Shown: positions 27,194-36,873 of the stretch, one piece after another | Position numbering within the stretch: position 1 is the stretch's first letter | How the letters are laid out: each line of letters opens with the position of its first letter | Origin: Rahnella bonaserana | GTDB lineage: Bacteria; Pseudomonadota; Gammaproteobacteria; Enterobacterales; Enterobacteriaceae | Length of the DNA: 64,000 bases | NCBI RefSeq assembly: GCF_019049675.1 | Contig: NZ_JAFMOW010000047.1 | Span: forward strand, 1-64,000 | Direction: 5' to 3' | The notes under the pieces: model-generated | What the model was told of the DNA's origin: nothing | What the model saw: the letters and a program-made list of their open reading frames with translations, nothing else | The model's database searches: none | Position numbers and translations under genes: made by a program

Positions 27194-27967
27194 TTACGCT
27201 TTGGCGTTCCCTTCATAGTTTTGTTGACTGAGCCGATGTTCCTTTTGGAACTCTCTCAGCAACACCTCTTGCTCGTCAGTCAGAGCTAGGTTTTCCAGAA
27301 GTTCAGGTCTTCTAAGCCAGGTTCGACCCAGCGACTGTTTCAGGCGCCAGCGACGTATATCAGCGTGGTTTCCCGACAGTAAAACCGGCGGTACCTCCAT
27401 GCCTTCCAACACTTCAGGGCGGGTATAGTGGGGGCAATCCAACAATCCATCAGCGAAAGAATCTTCTTCTGCTGACGCCTGACGACCCAGAACACCCGGT
27501 ATAAAGCGGGATACTGAATCAATCAGAGTCATTGCCGGTAACTCTCCACCGCTGAGAACATAATCGCCAATTGACCATTCTTCATCAATTTCGGTTTTGA
27601 TTACGCGCTCATCAATCCCTTCATAACGACCACAAACCAGAATAATTTTCTGATGAGCCGCCAGTTCGCAAACACCGGTTTGATCCAGTTTGCGACCCTG
27701 AGGTGAAAGATAAATCACTTTCACACCTTCGCCTGCCGCTGCTTTTGCTGCATGAATCGCTTCCCGCAAGGGTTGCACCATCATCAGCATTCCGGGACCA
27801 CCGCCGTAAGGGCGCTCATCCACGGTACGATGTCGATCGTATGCGAAGTCACGAGGACTCCAGCAATTTACGCTCAACAGGCCATTCTTAACTGCCCGGC
27901 CAGTTACCCCGTAATCCGTAATCGCGCGGAACATTTCAGGAAACAGGCTAATTATACCGATCCACAT
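27194..27967 (-). CDS. trmD: tRNA (guanine-37-N1)-methyltransferase
   Basis: Methylates G37 next to the anticodon using SAM, preventing +1 frameshifts. The 257-residue SPOUT enzyme (E. coli 255) shows the N-terminal [13 protein letters not shown], the GGGPGMLM loop and the deep-trefoil-knot motifs [13 protein letters not shown] and [14 protein letters not shown]. It sits between rimM and rplS. Confidence 0.98.
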   Translation of the reverse strand: MWIGIISLFPEMFRAITDYGVTGRAVKNGLLSVNCWSPRDFAYDRHRTVDERPYGGGPGMLMMVQPLREAIHAAKAAAGEGVKVIYLSPQGRKLDQTGVCELAAHQKIILVCGRYEGIDERVIKTEIDEEWSIGDYVLSGGELPAMTLIDSVSRFIPGVLGRQASAEEDSFADGLLDCPHYTRPEVLEGMEVPPVLLSGNHADIRRWRLKQSLGRTWLRRPELLENLALTDEQEVLLREFQKEHRLSQQNYEGNAKA

Positions 27968-28034
27968 AGCCTACCCCTTCCAAATGTTTGACCGCTCAAC
28001 CAGACCTTGTTTACGTGAATAAACACTACGGAGG

Positions 28035-28583
28035 TCAAAAACCAGGATCCCAATCTACTTCAACAGTGCGAGTAGCGAGATCGACTTTCTTGATAACCTG
28101 CCCATCGAGGAACGGAATCAACCGCTCCTTGAGTCCGAAGGCATCTTTCAGGTTGGCTTTAACTACCATCACATCGTTAGAACCGGTTTCCATCATATCG
28201 ATGATTTTGCCCAGTTCGTAACCGGAAGTTGTCACTACCTGGCAACCAAAAAGGTCTTTCCAGTAGTAGTCACCGTCTTCCAGTGGAGGCAGTTGCTTTG
28301 AATCGACGACAATTTCGCAATTGGTCAGAAGATTCGCTGCATCCCGGTCATCAACGCCTTTGACTTTGATAATCAGGTCCTGAGTGTGGCGTTTCCAGCC
28401 TTCCAGCTCGACAACTTGCCACTTACCGGCACGCTGGATAAACCACGGCTGGTAATCGAAGATGCTTTCAGCGTCTTCGGTGGATGAAAACACTCTGAGC
28501 CAACCACGAATGCCGTATGTTGAACCCATTTTGCCGAGTACTAACGGCTCAGCGGGTACCACTGGATTGGATTGCTTGCTCAT
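28035..28583 (-). CDS. rimM: 16S rRNA maturation factor RimM
   Basis: Assists 30S head maturation and binds S19. The 182 residues equal E. coli RimM, with the N-terminal beta-barrel ([20 protein letters not shown]) and C-terminal PRC-barrel domain. An in-frame GTG nine bases upstream is possible, but the ATG at 28583 matches the family start MSKQ. It lies 18 bp after rpsP. Confidence 0.97.
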   Translation of the reverse strand: MSKQSNPVVPAEPLVLGKMGSTYGIRGWLRVFSSTEDAESIFDYQPWFIQRAGKWQVVELEGWKRHTQDLIIKVKGVDDRDAANLLTNCEIVVDSKQLPPLEDGDYYWKDLFGCQVVTTSGYELGKIIDMMETGSNDVMVVKANLKDAFGLKERLIPFLDGQVIKKVDLATRTVEVDWDPGF

Positions 28584-28601
28584 TGCCACCACCGCGACAG
28601 A

Positions 28602-28850
28602 TTAAGCTGCTTTCTTAGCGTCTTTGATCAGCGCAGAAACGCGATCAGAAACGGTTGCACCCAGATCTACCCAATGGGCAACACGATCCAGGTCCAGACG
28701 CAGAGCTTCAGCCTGGCCAGAAGCCAATGGGTTGAAGAAACCTACGCGTTCGATGAAACGACCGTCACGAGCGTTGCGGCTGTCGGTCACTACTACTTGA
28801 TAAAACGGACGCTTTTTTGCGCCGCCACGTGCTAAACGAATTGTTACCAT
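28602..28850 (-). CDS. rpsP: 30S ribosomal protein S16
   Basis: S16 stabilises the 5' domain of 16S rRNA during 30S assembly. The 82 residues equal E. coli. Family text [18 protein letters not shown] begins at the ATG at 28850, which follows AGAGG. The in-frame extension to 28937 crosses the leader hairpin and is not used. First gene of the rpsP-rimM-trmD-rplS operon. Confidence 0.97.
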   Translation of the reverse strand: MVTIRLARGGAKKRPFYQVVVTDSRNARDGRFIERVGFFNPLASGQAEALRLDLDRVAHWVDLGATVSDRVSALIKDAKKAA

Positions 28851-28870
28851 AACATCCTCTTTAGTTAATA

Positions 28871-28907
28871 AAACAACCAGACCCCATCGGGGAACGGGGT
28901 CTGGTTG
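28871..28907 (-). terminator. Strong hairpin in the rpsP leader (ffh terminator or attenuator)
   Basis: A perfect 12-bp stem CAACCAGACCCC/GGGGTCTGGTTG (28874-28885, 28896-28907) is followed on the minus strand by TTTTATT. It lies between a good promoter (28927-28954) and rpsP, so transcripts from that promoter must pass it. It can end ffh transcripts and may partly attenuate the ribosomal protein operon. Confidence 0.8.
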
Positions 28908-28926
28908 CAATATAAAAAGCCCGAAA

Positions 28927-28954
28927 ATTTTACTCATTTTGGCGCAAAAAGCAA
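28927..28954 (-). promoter_or_regulatory. Promoter of the rpsP operon
   Basis: Minus strand -35 TTGCTT (28949-28954), 16-bp spacer, -10 TAAAAT (28927-28932), located 77 bp upstream of rpsP and downstream of ffh. Confidence 0.65.
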
Positions 28955-29028
28955 TCTAAAGCGTAGATAGCCTAGCCCGCAATTTGCATGAGCCGCCTAT
29001 GTGGCTGATATATAGACAGTGATGTCGA

Positions 29029-30390
29029 TTAACGGCCCGGGAAACCTGGTGGCATCATACCCTTCATGCCACGCATCATTTTCGCCATGCCGCCATTCTT
29101 CATTTTCTTCATCATGCGCTGCATGTCGTCGAACTGCTTCAGTAAGCGGTTGACGTCCTGCACCTGCATGCCGGAACCCACCGCGATGCGGCGTTTACGG
29201 GAACCTTTAATAATTTCTGGCTTGGCGCGTTCTTTGTGCGTCATCGAGTTGATGATCGCTTCCATCCGCACCAGCACTTTGTCATCCATCTGGGATTTGA
29301 CGTTATCCGGCAACTGGCCGACACCCGGCAGTTTGCTCATCATACTCGCCATGCCGCCCATATTACGCATTTGCTTGAGCTGCTCGAGGAAATCAGTCAG
29401 GTCAAAGCCGTCGCCTTTCTTGAGTTTGCTGGCCAGTTTTTCAGCCTGCGCGCGGTCAACTTTGCTCTCAATGTCTTCGATAAGAGAGAGAACGTCGCCC
29501 ATGCCCAGAATACGCGACGCGATACGATCCGGATGGAACGGCTCCAGAGCATCGGTTTTTTCACCCATACCCAGGAATTTAATCGGTTTGCCGGTGATGT
29601 GACGAATGGACAGTGCAGCACCGCCACGCGCATCACCGTCGACTTTGGTCAGGATAACACCGGTGAGCGGCAGCGCTTCGTTAAAGGCTTTCGCAGTATT
29701 CGCGGCATCCTGACCGGTCATGGCATCGACAACAAACAGCGTTTCAACCGGATTAATCGCGGCGTGAACCTGTTTGATTTCGTCCATCATCGCTTCGTCG
29801 ACGTGTAAACGGCCGGCGGTATCGACGATCAGAACGTCGTAGAATTTCAGTTTGGCCTGCTGCAGGGCGCGGGTGACGATATCAACCGGCTTCTCCTGCG
29901 CATCAGACGCAAAGAAATCCACTTCAACTTGTTGCGCCAGGGTTTCCAGCTGTTTAATCGCCGCAGGGCGATAAACGTCGGCAGACACCACCAGCACTTT
30001 TTTCTTTTTCTTCTCTTTCAGAAATTTCGCCAGTTTACCGACGCTGGTAGTTTTACCTGCACCTTGTAAACCCGCCATCAGAACTACAGCCGGAGGCTGC
30101 GCCGCTAAGTTAAGCTCGGTGTTAGCCTCGCCCATCGCGGTTTCCAGCTCTTTCTGGACAATTTTGACAAATTCCTGACCCGGAGTGAGGCTCTTATTGA
30201 CCTCAACGCCAACGGCGCTCTCTTTCACCCGGTTGATGAAGTCGCGAACTACCGGCAGCGCAACGTCCGCTTCCAGTAATGCCATACGCACTTCACGTAA
30301 TGTTTCTTTAATGTTTTCTTCGGTCAGCCGCCCGCGGCCGCTGATATTGCGCAGTGTGCGCGACAATCGATCGCTTAAATTCTCAAACAT
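29029..30390 (-). CDS. ffh: Signal recognition particle GTPase Ffh
   Basis: SRP54 homologue that binds 4.5S RNA and signal sequences and docks with FtsY to deliver inner-membrane proteins. The 453 residues equal E. coli. The NG domain has GLQGAGKTTS (P-loop), DTAGR and TKVDGDARGG, and the C-terminal M domain is Met-rich, ending MMKKMKNGGMAKMMRGMKG. Divergent from ypjD. Confidence 0.98.
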   Translation of the reverse strand: MFENLSDRLSRTLRNISGRGRLTEENIKETLREVRMALLEADVALPVVRDFINRVKESAVGVEVNKSLTPGQEFVKIVQKELETAMGEANTELNLAAQPPAVVLMAGLQGAGKTTSVGKLAKFLKEKKKKKVLVVSADVYRPAAIKQLETLAQQVEVDFFASDAQEKPVDIVTRALQQAKLKFYDVLIVDTAGRLHVDEAMMDEIKQVHAAINPVETLFVVDAMTGQDAANTAKAFNEALPLTGVILTKVDGDARGGAALSIRHITGKPIKFLGMGEKTDALEPFHPDRIASRILGMGDVLSLIEDIESKVDRAQAEKLASKLKKGDGFDLTDFLEQLKQMRNMGGMASMMSKLPGVGQLPDNVKSQMDDKVLVRMEAIINSMTHKERAKPEIIKGSRKRRIAVGSGMQVQDVNRLLKQFDDMQRMMKKMKNGGMAKMMRGMKGMMPPGFPGR

Positions 30391-30554
30391 CGTCTCTTGC
30401 TCAACGTTATGACAGGCCGCTTTTGCGACGTAATTGCGGGATTATAACACGAAGCGCGGACGATCTCTGCTTTGGCATCTCAGATAGGTTGGAGCGTGAC
30501 GCCGGTAACGTTATACTGCGGTTCTCATTCACTTTTCGATGCTACTGAAACGCT

Positions 30555-31346
30555 ATGTCAGTTTTTGCTCTCGTCGCCATGTTGGCCTATCTGCTCAGCC
30601 TTGCACTGATCATTCCGAGCATTATCCGGAAGAACAGCGCATACCGGCGTTTAGCATTGATTTCTGTTGTGGTGGCGCTTGTCTGCCATGCCGTGGCATT
30701 GCAGCAGCGTATTTTTGATGTCAGCACCGGCCAGAATCTCAGCCTGGTGAACATCGGCTCTGTGGTCAGCTTAATCATCGGAACGGTGATGACCATCGTT
30801 GCATCCCGTAATCGCGGCTGGTTTGTGTTACCGATAGTTTACAGCTTCTCGCTGATCAATCTGGCATTTGTCACCTTCCTGCCGGGCGAGTTCATCACGC
30901 ATCTGGAAGAAAGCAAAGGCTTGCTGGTGCACATCGGACTGGCATTATTCTCCTATGCAACGTTGATGATCGCGGCCCTTTACGCGTTGCAGCTGGCGTG
31001 GCTGGATTATCAGCTCAAGAACAAACGCCTGACGTTCACAGCCGACATGCCGCCGCTGATGAGCATCGAACGTAAGCTGTTTCACATCACACAGATTGGC
31101 GTAATCTTACTGACGCTGACGCTGTGCACCGGATTACTGTACCTGAACAACCTGTTCAGCCCGGAAAATATCGACAAGGCTGTCTTATCGATACTGGCAT
31201 GGTTCGTTTATATCGTCCTGTTATGGGGCCATTATCACGAAGGCTGGCGTGGCCGCCGCGTGGTATGGTTCAGCATGGCGGGCGCCATCCTGCTTACTCT
31301 TGCCTATTTTGGCAGCCGCCTGATCCAGCAAATCATGGTTCATTAA
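30555..31346 (+). CDS. ypjD: Inner-membrane protein YpjD (CcsA/CcmC-like family)
   Basis: A 263-residue polytopic membrane protein with about eight hydrophobic helices, of the cytochrome c assembly (CcsA) family. The function in enterobacteria is not established. The family tryptophan-rich segment is weak here, and the conserved His/Trp GHYHEGWRGRR lies near the C-terminus. Conserved location between ffh and yfjD, in likely operon with yfjD (16 bp apart). Confidence 0.9.
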   Translation: MSVFALVAMLAYLLSLALIIPSIIRKNSAYRRLALISVVVALVCHAVALQQRIFDVSTGQNLSLVNIGSVVSLIIGTVMTIVASRNRGWFVLPIVYSFSLINLAFVTFLPGEFITHLEESKGLLVHIGLALFSYATLMIAALYALQLAWLDYQLKNKRLTFTADMPPLMSIERKLFHITQIGVILLTLTLCTGLLYLNNLFSPENIDKAVLSILAWFVYIVLLWGHYHEGWRGRRVVWFSMAGAILLTLAYFGSRLIQQIMVH

Positions 31347-31362
31347 TTAAAAGGAATACCCG

Positions 31363-32652
31363 TTGGAGCACGTCTCGACAACAACCCTGATCATCACATT
31401 GATCATCATGGTGGTGGTTTCGGCTTATTTTTCAGCCTCCGAAACCGGTATGATGACACTCAACCGTTACCGGTTACGTCACCTGGCCAAACAGGGTAAC
31501 CGCGCGGCACGCCGCGTCGAAAAGCTGTTAAAACGCCCGGACCAGCTGATAAGCCTCGTGCTCATCGGCAACAACCTGGTCAACATCCTTGCTTCCGCTC
31601 TGGCAACAATTGTGGGCATCCGTCTGTACGGTGATGCAGGTGTGGCGATTGCCACCGGTGTACTGACGTTTGTCGTCCTGCTGTTTGCCGAAGTGTTGCC
31701 AAAAACATTTGCCGCGCTGAACCCTGAACGCATCGCTTTCCCGAGCAGCATTTTGCTGCGACCGCTGCAGACCATCATGATGCCACTGGTGTGGATCCTG
31801 AACAGCCTCTCACGCCTGCTGATGAGAATGTTCGGCATCAAAACCACCACCGGCCTGAGCGACGCGGTCAGTAAAGAAGAACTGCGAACCATCGTTAACG
31901 AATCACGCTCGAACATCTCCCGCCGTAATCAGGACATGCTGCTTTCCGTGCTGGATCTGGAAAAAGTGACGGTGGACGACATCATGGTGCCACGCAATGA
32001 AATCGTGGGTATTGATATCAATGACGACTGGAAATCCATCATCCGCCAGCTGACGCACTCGCCTCATGGCCGCATCGTGCTTTATCGTGATTCGCTCGAT
32101 GATGCGATTGGTATGCTGCGCCTGCGTGAAGCCTATCGTCTGATGACGGAGAAAAAAGAGTTCACCAAAGAAAACCTGCTGCGCGCCGCCGATGAGATTT
32201 ACTACATTCCGGAAGGCACGCCGCTGAACATTCAGCTGGTAAAATTCCAGCGGAATAAAAAGAAAGTGGGCATCGTGGTGGATGAATACGGTGATATTCA
32301 GGGACTGGTCACCGTTGAAGATATCCTCGAAGAGATCGTCGGTGATTTCACCACGTCTATGTCACCCACGCTTGCCGAAGAAGTCACGCCGCAAAGCGAC
32401 GGCTCTGTCCTGATCGAAGGCAGCGCTAACGTCCGTGAGCTGAATAAAGCCTTTAACTGGCATCTGCCGGAAGACGGGGCGCGCACCATTAACGGCATGC
32501 TGCTGGAAGTGCTGGAAGAAATTCCCAATATCGGTACGAGTTTGCGTATTGAAGATTACGAAGTCGAGGTTCTGGATGTGCAGGACAATATGATCAAGCA
32601 GGTGCAGGTTCGTCCGTTACAGCCGCTGAAAAACACCGTAAATCAGCACTAA
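31363..32652 (+). CDS. yfjD: CNNM/CorC-family membrane transporter YfjD
   Basis: A 429-residue protein with an N-terminal DUF21/CNNM membrane domain (about residues 1-180), a CBS-domain pair (about 205-335, including VDDIMVPRNEI and VVDEYGDIQGLVTVEDILEEIVGD) and a C-terminal CorC_HlyC domain. Family members are linked to magnesium and cobalt transport. The TTG start at 31363, preceded by AAGGA, yields MEHVSTTTLII as in E. coli YfjD. Confidence 0.93.
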   Translation: MEHVSTTTLIITLIIMVVVSAYFSASETGMMTLNRYRLRHLAKQGNRAARRVEKLLKRPDQLISLVLIGNNLVNILASALATIVGIRLYGDAGVAIATGVLTFVVLLFAEVLPKTFAALNPERIAFPSSILLRPLQTIMMPLVWILNSLSRLLMRMFGIKTTTGLSDAVSKEELRTIVNESRSNISRRNQDMLLSVLDLEKVTVDDIMVPRNEIVGIDINDDWKSIIRQLTHSPHGRIVLYRDSLDDAIGMLRLREAYRLMTEKKEFTKENLLRAADEIYYIPEGTPLNIQLVKFQRNKKKVGIVVDEYGDIQGLVTVEDILEEIVGDFTTSMSPTLAEEVTPQSDGSVLIEGSANVRELNKAFNWHLPEDGARTINGMLLEVLEEIPNIGTSLRIEDYEVEVLDVQDNMIKQVQVRPLQPLKNTVNQH

Positions 32653-32671
32653 TCCGCTGAATCTGAGGCAT

Positions 32672-32703
32672 AAAAAAAGACGCGAACATCGCGTCTTTTT
32701 TGT
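32672..32703. terminator. Bidirectional terminator between yfjD and luxS
   Basis: An 8-bp stem AAGACGCG/CGCGTCTT with AACAT loop is flanked by A- and T-runs, between converging genes. Confidence 0.88.
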
Positions 32704-32721
32704 CTTCGGTATACATCAAAA

Positions 32722-33237
32722 CTAGATGTGCAGCTCAGACAGTTTTTCTTTTGGGAGAGCCAGTTCGTCGTTATGGTTCACCACAACGTCATGGTCGATA
32801 ATGTGCTGCGCGATTTCCTGCGCTTCTTTCAGGGAATGCATCTCGAAAGTACCGCACTGGTATTCATTCAGCTCAGGGATTTGACGCTGTTCTTTTACCT
32901 TCAGAACATCCGCCATCGCCGCTTTCCAGGCATCCGCCACGCGTTGCTCTTCAGGCACACCGATCAGGCTCATATAGAAACCTGTGCGGCAACCCATCGG
33001 AGAAATATCGATGATCTCAACACCGCTACCGTTCAGGTGATTACGCATGAACCCTGCAAACAGGTGCTCAAGAGTATGAATACCACGTTCAGGCATCACT
33101 TCAATGTTCGGGCGGCAGAAGCGCAGATCGAACACAGTAATGGTATCGCCGTGCGGGGTATGCATGGTTTTTGCGACGCGAACAGCAGGTGCTGCCATAC
33201 GGGTATGGTCTACGGTAAAGCTATCCAACAGTGGCAT
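32722..33237 (-). CDS. luxS: S-ribosylhomocysteine lyase LuxS
   Basis: Splits S-ribosylhomocysteine into homocysteine and DPD, the precursor of autoinducer-2. The 171-residue metalloenzyme shows the metal site HTLEH (His54, His58) and Cys126-type [11 protein letters not shown]. It is transcribed alone, divergently from the small RNA micA and downstream of gshA. Confidence 0.98.
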   Translation of the reverse strand: MPLLDSFTVDHTRMAAPAVRVAKTMHTPHGDTITVFDLRFCRPNIEVMPERGIHTLEHLFAGFMRNHLNGSGVEIIDISPMGCRTGFYMSLIGVPEEQRVADAWKAAMADVLKVKEQRQIPELNEYQCGTFEMHSLKEAQEIAQHIIDHDVVVNHNDELALPKEKLSELHI

Positions 33238-33280
33238 ATCGTCACCTCTCCTAAATAAATTAATTTTTTTTACGAACTCA

Positions 33281-33309
33281 GGAAACCTTTTCCCAGCATG
33301 CGGGTCTTA
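33281..33309 (+). promoter_or_regulatory. Probable sigma-E promoter of micA
   Basis: GGAAACC (33281-33287) and GTCTTA (33304-33309) are 16 bp apart, ending six bases before the predicted MicA 5' end. The -35 resembles the sigma-E GGAACTT element. MicA is sigma-E controlled in E. coli. Confidence 0.65.
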
Positions 33310-33315
33310 CTTAGT

Positions 33316-33389
33316 GAAAGACGCGCATTTGTTATCATCATCCCTGTAAACAGAGATGTTTATTTGGCCACATTGATTGTGGCCTTTTT
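33316..33389 (+). ncRNA. micA: MicA small RNA (SraD)
   Basis: Hfq-dependent antisense RNA that represses ompA and other outer-membrane protein mRNAs during envelope stress. The 5' end GAAAGACGCGCATTTGTTAT is as in E. coli MicA and contains the ompA-pairing region. A central small hairpin (TCCCTG...CAGAGA) and a terminator stem GGCCACA/TGTGGCC with TTTTTC tail follow. The location between luxS and gshA and the direction opposite to both match E. coli. Confidence 0.92.
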
Positions 33390-33410
33390 CTTTTCTACTC
33401 AACGCTACTT

Positions 33411-34982
33411 TTATTCAACGCTACTGCCTGCATTCGCAGCCAGGTATTCTTCAAAGCTTAGCTTATCCGCCGCTTCCAGTGCGCGCTGACGCTGCCATGA
33501 GCCGTCCTGCTCAGCCATTAATGCGCTGGCATCTAATACTTCCAGCGGCTCACTGACCAGCATCTGACGATACTTCTCCGCCAGTTCCAGTCCAAGATTA
33601 CCCACACCCTGCTGTTTCAGATCCTTCAGGATACGTGCCGAATACGTTAGCTCAGGATTATCAAACGCAGCGACCAGCTCTTTGCAGACGTCCTGATAAA
33701 GAGTATCACCGTTCTGGTTATCCATGACCTGAGCCACACGATTCAAATCAGCAAACAGCGCATTACCCACTTTGGCTAACGGTTGGCGCTCATCATGACA
33801 CCCGATACCGATCGTCTGACCCGGTTTACGCCCTTCAAGGATCACCCGGTTCCAGTTCTTACGCGTACAGAGCAGCTCATCGCTGTTCATTTCCGGGGCA
33901 TCCGCCAAAGCACACCATACCAAAAACAGATCCAGGAAACGCGCCTGAGTGGCATCAATGCCTACCGGAGAGAACGGATTGACATCCAGTGAACGGACCT
34001 CAATGTATTCGATCCCGCTACGCATCAGGGCATCGGAAGGTGTTTCGCCCGATTTGGTGACGCGCTTAGGACGAATTGGCGCATAAAGTTCGTTCTCAAT
34101 CTGTAACACATTGGTGTTCAGTTGCAGATATTTTCCGTCCTTCTGCACCCCCATTTCTGCATATTCAGCAGACGGGGTACGAATCGCTTTCTTCACGCCC
34201 TGAACGTAGGTGGTCAGGTCGTTAAAGGTAATGCCCAGATTGCTTTGTGATTTATTGGTGTAACCCAAATCACTCAGACGCAGCGATGTCGCATACGGCA
34301 GATAGCACACTCCCGCTTCGGTATATTCAAACGGCAAATCTGTTTCACGCCCTTTCAGGAACGAAGAACAGATCGCAGGCGAGGCCCCGAACAGATAAGG
34401 GATCACCCAGCCAAAACGATAATAGTTGCGGATGAGTTTGAAATAACCCGCAGAAATCGCCTCTTTACCGCTTTCAGCATCTTTCACACCTAATCTTTCC
34501 TGCCAGAAATTCAGTGGCAGTGAGAAGTTGTAATGGATGCCTGAAATCACCTGCATAAGCGCGCCGTAACGGTTTTTCAAACCTTCACGATAAAGCGTTT
34601 TAAAGCGCCCGACGTTAGACGAACCGTACTGCGCCAGCTCGATATCCTGTCCGGATTCGATAAAGCACGGCATACTGAACGGCCACATGCGCTCGTCACC
34701 GAGCTCACGGGCTACATGACGATGAATGTCACGCAGGAACGCCATCAGATGTTCGATGTTGTCATCGACGGGCGTAATGAATTCCAATAAGGCTTCAGCA
34801 AAGTCGGTGGTTATCCAGCGATGCGTCAGTGCGGCACCTAAAGATTCCGGGTGGCCGGTTGTCGCTAATGAACCATCGGGATTGACCCGCAGCGTTTCAC
34901 GCTCAATACCGCGACGAATACCTTTTAATGCCTGAGGGTGGGCTTCCAGCCAGGAAAGCGCCTGAGATACATCCGGGATCAA
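33411..34982 (-). CDS. gshA: Glutamate-cysteine ligase
   Basis: First step of glutathione synthesis: ATP-dependent ligation of glutamate and cysteine. The 523-residue enterobacterial type-1 enzyme (E. coli 518) has [13 protein letters not shown] near the N-terminus and [16 protein letters not shown]. The TTG at 34980-34982 is chosen because GGGAGGT lies five bases before it and E. coli gshA also starts with TTG before IPDVSQAL. A longer frame to 35066 lies partly over yqaA's end region and lacks this site. Confidence 0.95.
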   Translation of the reverse strand: MIPDVSQALSWLEAHPQALKGIRRGIERETLRVNPDGSLATTGHPESLGAALTHRWITTDFAEALLEFITPVDDNIEHLMAFLRDIHRHVARELGDERMWPFSMPCFIESGQDIELAQYGSSNVGRFKTLYREGLKNRYGALMQVISGIHYNFSLPLNFWQERLGVKDAESGKEAISAGYFKLIRNYYRFGWVIPYLFGASPAICSSFLKGRETDLPFEYTEAGVCYLPYATSLRLSDLGYTNKSQSNLGITFNDLTTYVQGVKKAIRTPSAEYAEMGVQKDGKYLQLNTNVLQIENELYAPIRPKRVTKSGETPSDALMRSGIEYIEVRSLDVNPFSPVGIDATQARFLDLFLVWCALADAPEMNSDELLCTRKNWNRVILEGRKPGQTIGIGCHDERQPLAKVGNALFADLNRVAQVMDNQNGDTLYQDVCKELVAAFDNPELTYSARILKDLKQQGVGNLGLELAEKYRQMLVSEPLEVLDASALMAEQDGSWQRQRALEAADKLSFEEYLAANAGSSVE

Positions 34983-35067
34983 ATTGACCTCCCGCTCGGT
35001 GAAACCATTAATTTGCAAGCATACTGAGTCTGCATAGATGTGACCATAATTGATAGCTGATGCCAAT

Positions 35068-35496
35068 CTAACCGAACCATGAGAGCCCCTCCAGCGTCAC
35101 CACCGTCAAAAGGATGTAACGCAGCGCTTTTCCAATAAGCATGAAAAAGACCACAGGCCCCCACGGCATTCGCAGCCAACCTGCTAACACGCATAACACA
35201 TCACCTATCACCGGTAACCAGCTCAGCAATAAAGCTGCCGGTCCAAAGCGCTTCAACCAACCCTGTGCAACGTGGAGCCCACGCTGAGGTTTAAGCTGTG
35301 GCAGAAAGCGTCCGATGATGACGTTGGTTATGCCACCTAAGGTATTGCCAACAGTTGCAGACAAAACCAATGCCGCTGGCATTGCGCTGCCAGCTGACAA
35401 TAAAGCCACTAATAAAACTTCTGAATTTCCAGGCAAAAGTGTGGCACTTAAAAAGCTGCTGCCGAATAAGGAAGCCAGCGCCACAGCGCTGCTCAC
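35068..35496 (-). CDS. yqaA: Inner-membrane protein YqaA (DedA/SNARE-associated-like)
   Basis: A 142-residue membrane protein with four hydrophobic segments and the family segment [17 protein letters not shown]; related to DedA/VTT proteins. No reaction is established for YqaA. It overlaps the yqaB stop by four bases and lies upstream of gshA. Confidence 0.9.
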   Translation of the reverse strand: MSSAVALASLFGSSFLSATLLPGNSEVLLVALLSAGSAMPAALVLSATVGNTLGGITNVIIGRFLPQLKPQRGLHVAQGWLKRFGPAALLLSWLPVIGDVLCVLAGWLRMPWGPVVFFMLIGKALRYILLTVVTLEGLSWFG

Positions 35497-36059
35497 AGCG
35501 TACGCACGTCCACAAAAGCCATATTGGCGCGTTTCGCCGCCTCGATACCGAAATCTGCATCTTCAAACACAACGCATTTTTCGGGAGGCACGCCGATTAA
35601 CTCAGCGCAACGCAAAAAAGTGTCCGGCGCAGGTTTGTGGTTCTGCACGTCATTAGCGCCCACAATGGCATCGAAGCAATCACGCAGGCCTAAATGCCGC
35701 AACAGTGCATCCGCCATCCAGTGCTCACTGCCCGTACCCACCGCCATTGGCCGGCGACCATGATAGGCCTTCACGACATCTATCAGTGGCAAAGGACGCA
35801 CGGTATCAAGCAACATTTCCTGAACCGCTGCTGTCTTCTCAGCCGCCAGAAGATGGGGATCCATCTCAACGTGATTACTGTCGATCACAAACTTCGCGAT
35901 GCGCCAGGTCGGAGAACCATTCAGAGCAACCATGGATTCAACATCATACTGCATGCTGTATTTGGTCAATACCTGATGCCATGCCTTACGGTGCGTCGGT
36001 TCGGTATCCAATATGGTGCCATCCATATCAAATATTAGCCCTTCGTATCGATCGTACAT
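35493..36059 (-). CDS. yqaB: HAD phosphatase YqaB (fructose-1-phosphatase)
   Basis: A 188-residue HAD-superfamily phosphatase with motif I DMDGTILDTEPT, motif III K in NHKPAPDTF and motif IV FEDADFGIEAA. E. coli YqaB dephosphorylates fructose 1-phosphate and 6-phosphogluconate and has the same length. The ATG at 36059 gives the family start MYDRYEGLIFDMDG; a longer frame to 36077 is less likely. Confidence 0.94.
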   Translation of the reverse strand: MYDRYEGLIFDMDGTILDTEPTHRKAWHQVLTKYSMQYDVESMVALNGSPTWRIAKFVIDSNHVEMDPHLLAAEKTAAVQEMLLDTVRPLPLIDVVKAYHGRRPMAVGTGSEHWMADALLRHLGLRDCFDAIVGANDVQNHKPAPDTFLRCAELIGVPPEKCVVFEDADFGIEAAKRANMAFVDVRTL

Positions 36060-36216
36060 CGAAAGCTCCATGATCACGAAAAAACAGGAAAACTACTTTA
36101 TCGCAAAGTCTTTCGAAAGTCGCATTTTGTCCACACCTACAGCACATCCGAACACGCAGGAAACCTCATGGAAATGAAAAGGAAGGGATAAAATCAGGAG
36201 ATAAAATGCAGAAAGC

Positions 36217-36239
36217 AAAAAACCCGCCGAAGCGGGTTT
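36217..36239 (-). terminator. Terminator of the serine/arginine tRNA operon
   Basis: An 8-bp stem AAACCCGC/GCGGGTTT with CGAA loop is followed on the minus strand by a six-T tail. The gap 36060-36295 holds nothing else that I can support. Confidence 0.85.
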
Positions 36240-36295
36240 CTCTAACATGCCGGAGGACTCTATATGAAAGTCGTCGCTCAAACATGTTTGGAATA

Positions 36296-36429
36296 GGGTG
36301 CACCCAGGAAGATTACTCGGCTAACGCCTCGCCCGCGGGCCGTTGCTAAAGCAACGTTATCTTCCTTCGCGCTATCTGCATGCTGAGTGCTATATAGAAT
36401 TCTATCATCGCGTCAACATACACAAAATA
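36296..36429 (-). repeat. tRNA-spacer repeat, copy A (3' end of tRNA-Arg fragment)
   Basis: A 134-bp spacer that, on the transcript, begins after the last tRNA-Arg and ends with AATCTTCCTGGGTGCACC, the last bases of that tRNA, but with terminal C instead of A (CCC for CCA). It contains a GTTGCT/AGCAAC hairpin. Copy B (36552-36686) is the same with a few substitutions. Confidence 0.85.
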
Positions 36430-36506
36430 TGGTGCACCCAGGAAGATTCGAACTTCCGACCGCTCGGTTCGTAGCCGAGTACTCTATCCAGCTGAGCTAT
36501 GGGTGC
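36430..36506 (-). tRNA. tRNA-Arg(ACG), copy 3
   Basis: A 77-nt cloverleaf with encoded CCA: acceptor GCACCCA/TGGGTGC, D-arm AGCTCAGCTGGATAGAG, anticodon arm CTCGGCTACGAACCGAG with anticodon ACG, and T-arm with GTTCGAATC. Same position as the E. coli argV/Y/Z/Q cluster. Confidence 0.97.
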
Positions 36507-36551
36507 ATTGGGGTGGTGCTGAGTTTTTTCGGAAAATACTAAGAGAAAGAA

Positions 36552-36686
36552 TGGTGCACCCAGGAAGATTACTCGGCTAACGCCTCACCCTGTGGGCCGT
36601 TGCTAAAGCAACGTTATCTTCCTTCGTGCTATCTGCATGCTGAGTGCTATCTAGAATTCTATCATCGCGTCAACACACACAAAATA
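36552..36686 (-). repeat. tRNA-spacer repeat, copy B (3' end of tRNA-Arg fragment)
   Basis: A 135-bp spacer with the same plan as copy A and an intact 19-base tRNA 3' end AATCTTCCTGGGTGCACCA. This is the relict structure expected after tandem duplication of tRNA plus spacer, and resembles the E. coli tyrT and arg-cluster repeats. Confidence 0.88.
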
Positions 36687-36763
36687 TGGTGCACCCAGGA
36701 AGATTCGAACTTCCGACCGCTCGGTTCGTAGCCGAGTACTCTATCCAGCTGAGCTATGGGTGC
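36687..36763 (-). tRNA. tRNA-Arg(ACG), copy 2
   Basis: Identical in sequence to the other two copies: anticodon ACG, 77 nt with CCA, reads CGU/CGC/CGA after A34-to-inosine editing. Confidence 0.97.
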
Positions 36764-36873
36764 ATTTTGATTCTTACTGCAGATTTACCTGACCATTTTT
36801 CCGTACTACATCGGCTTTCGCCTTTGCCCATCACGCTCATTTGATTGCAAATCAATATACGTTCAGGAAAGTA

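Noticed and set aside
32728-33258. 176-codon open frame on the plus strand across luxS
   Set aside because: Shadow of luxS caused by its codon use; no ribosome-binding site and no recognisable domain.
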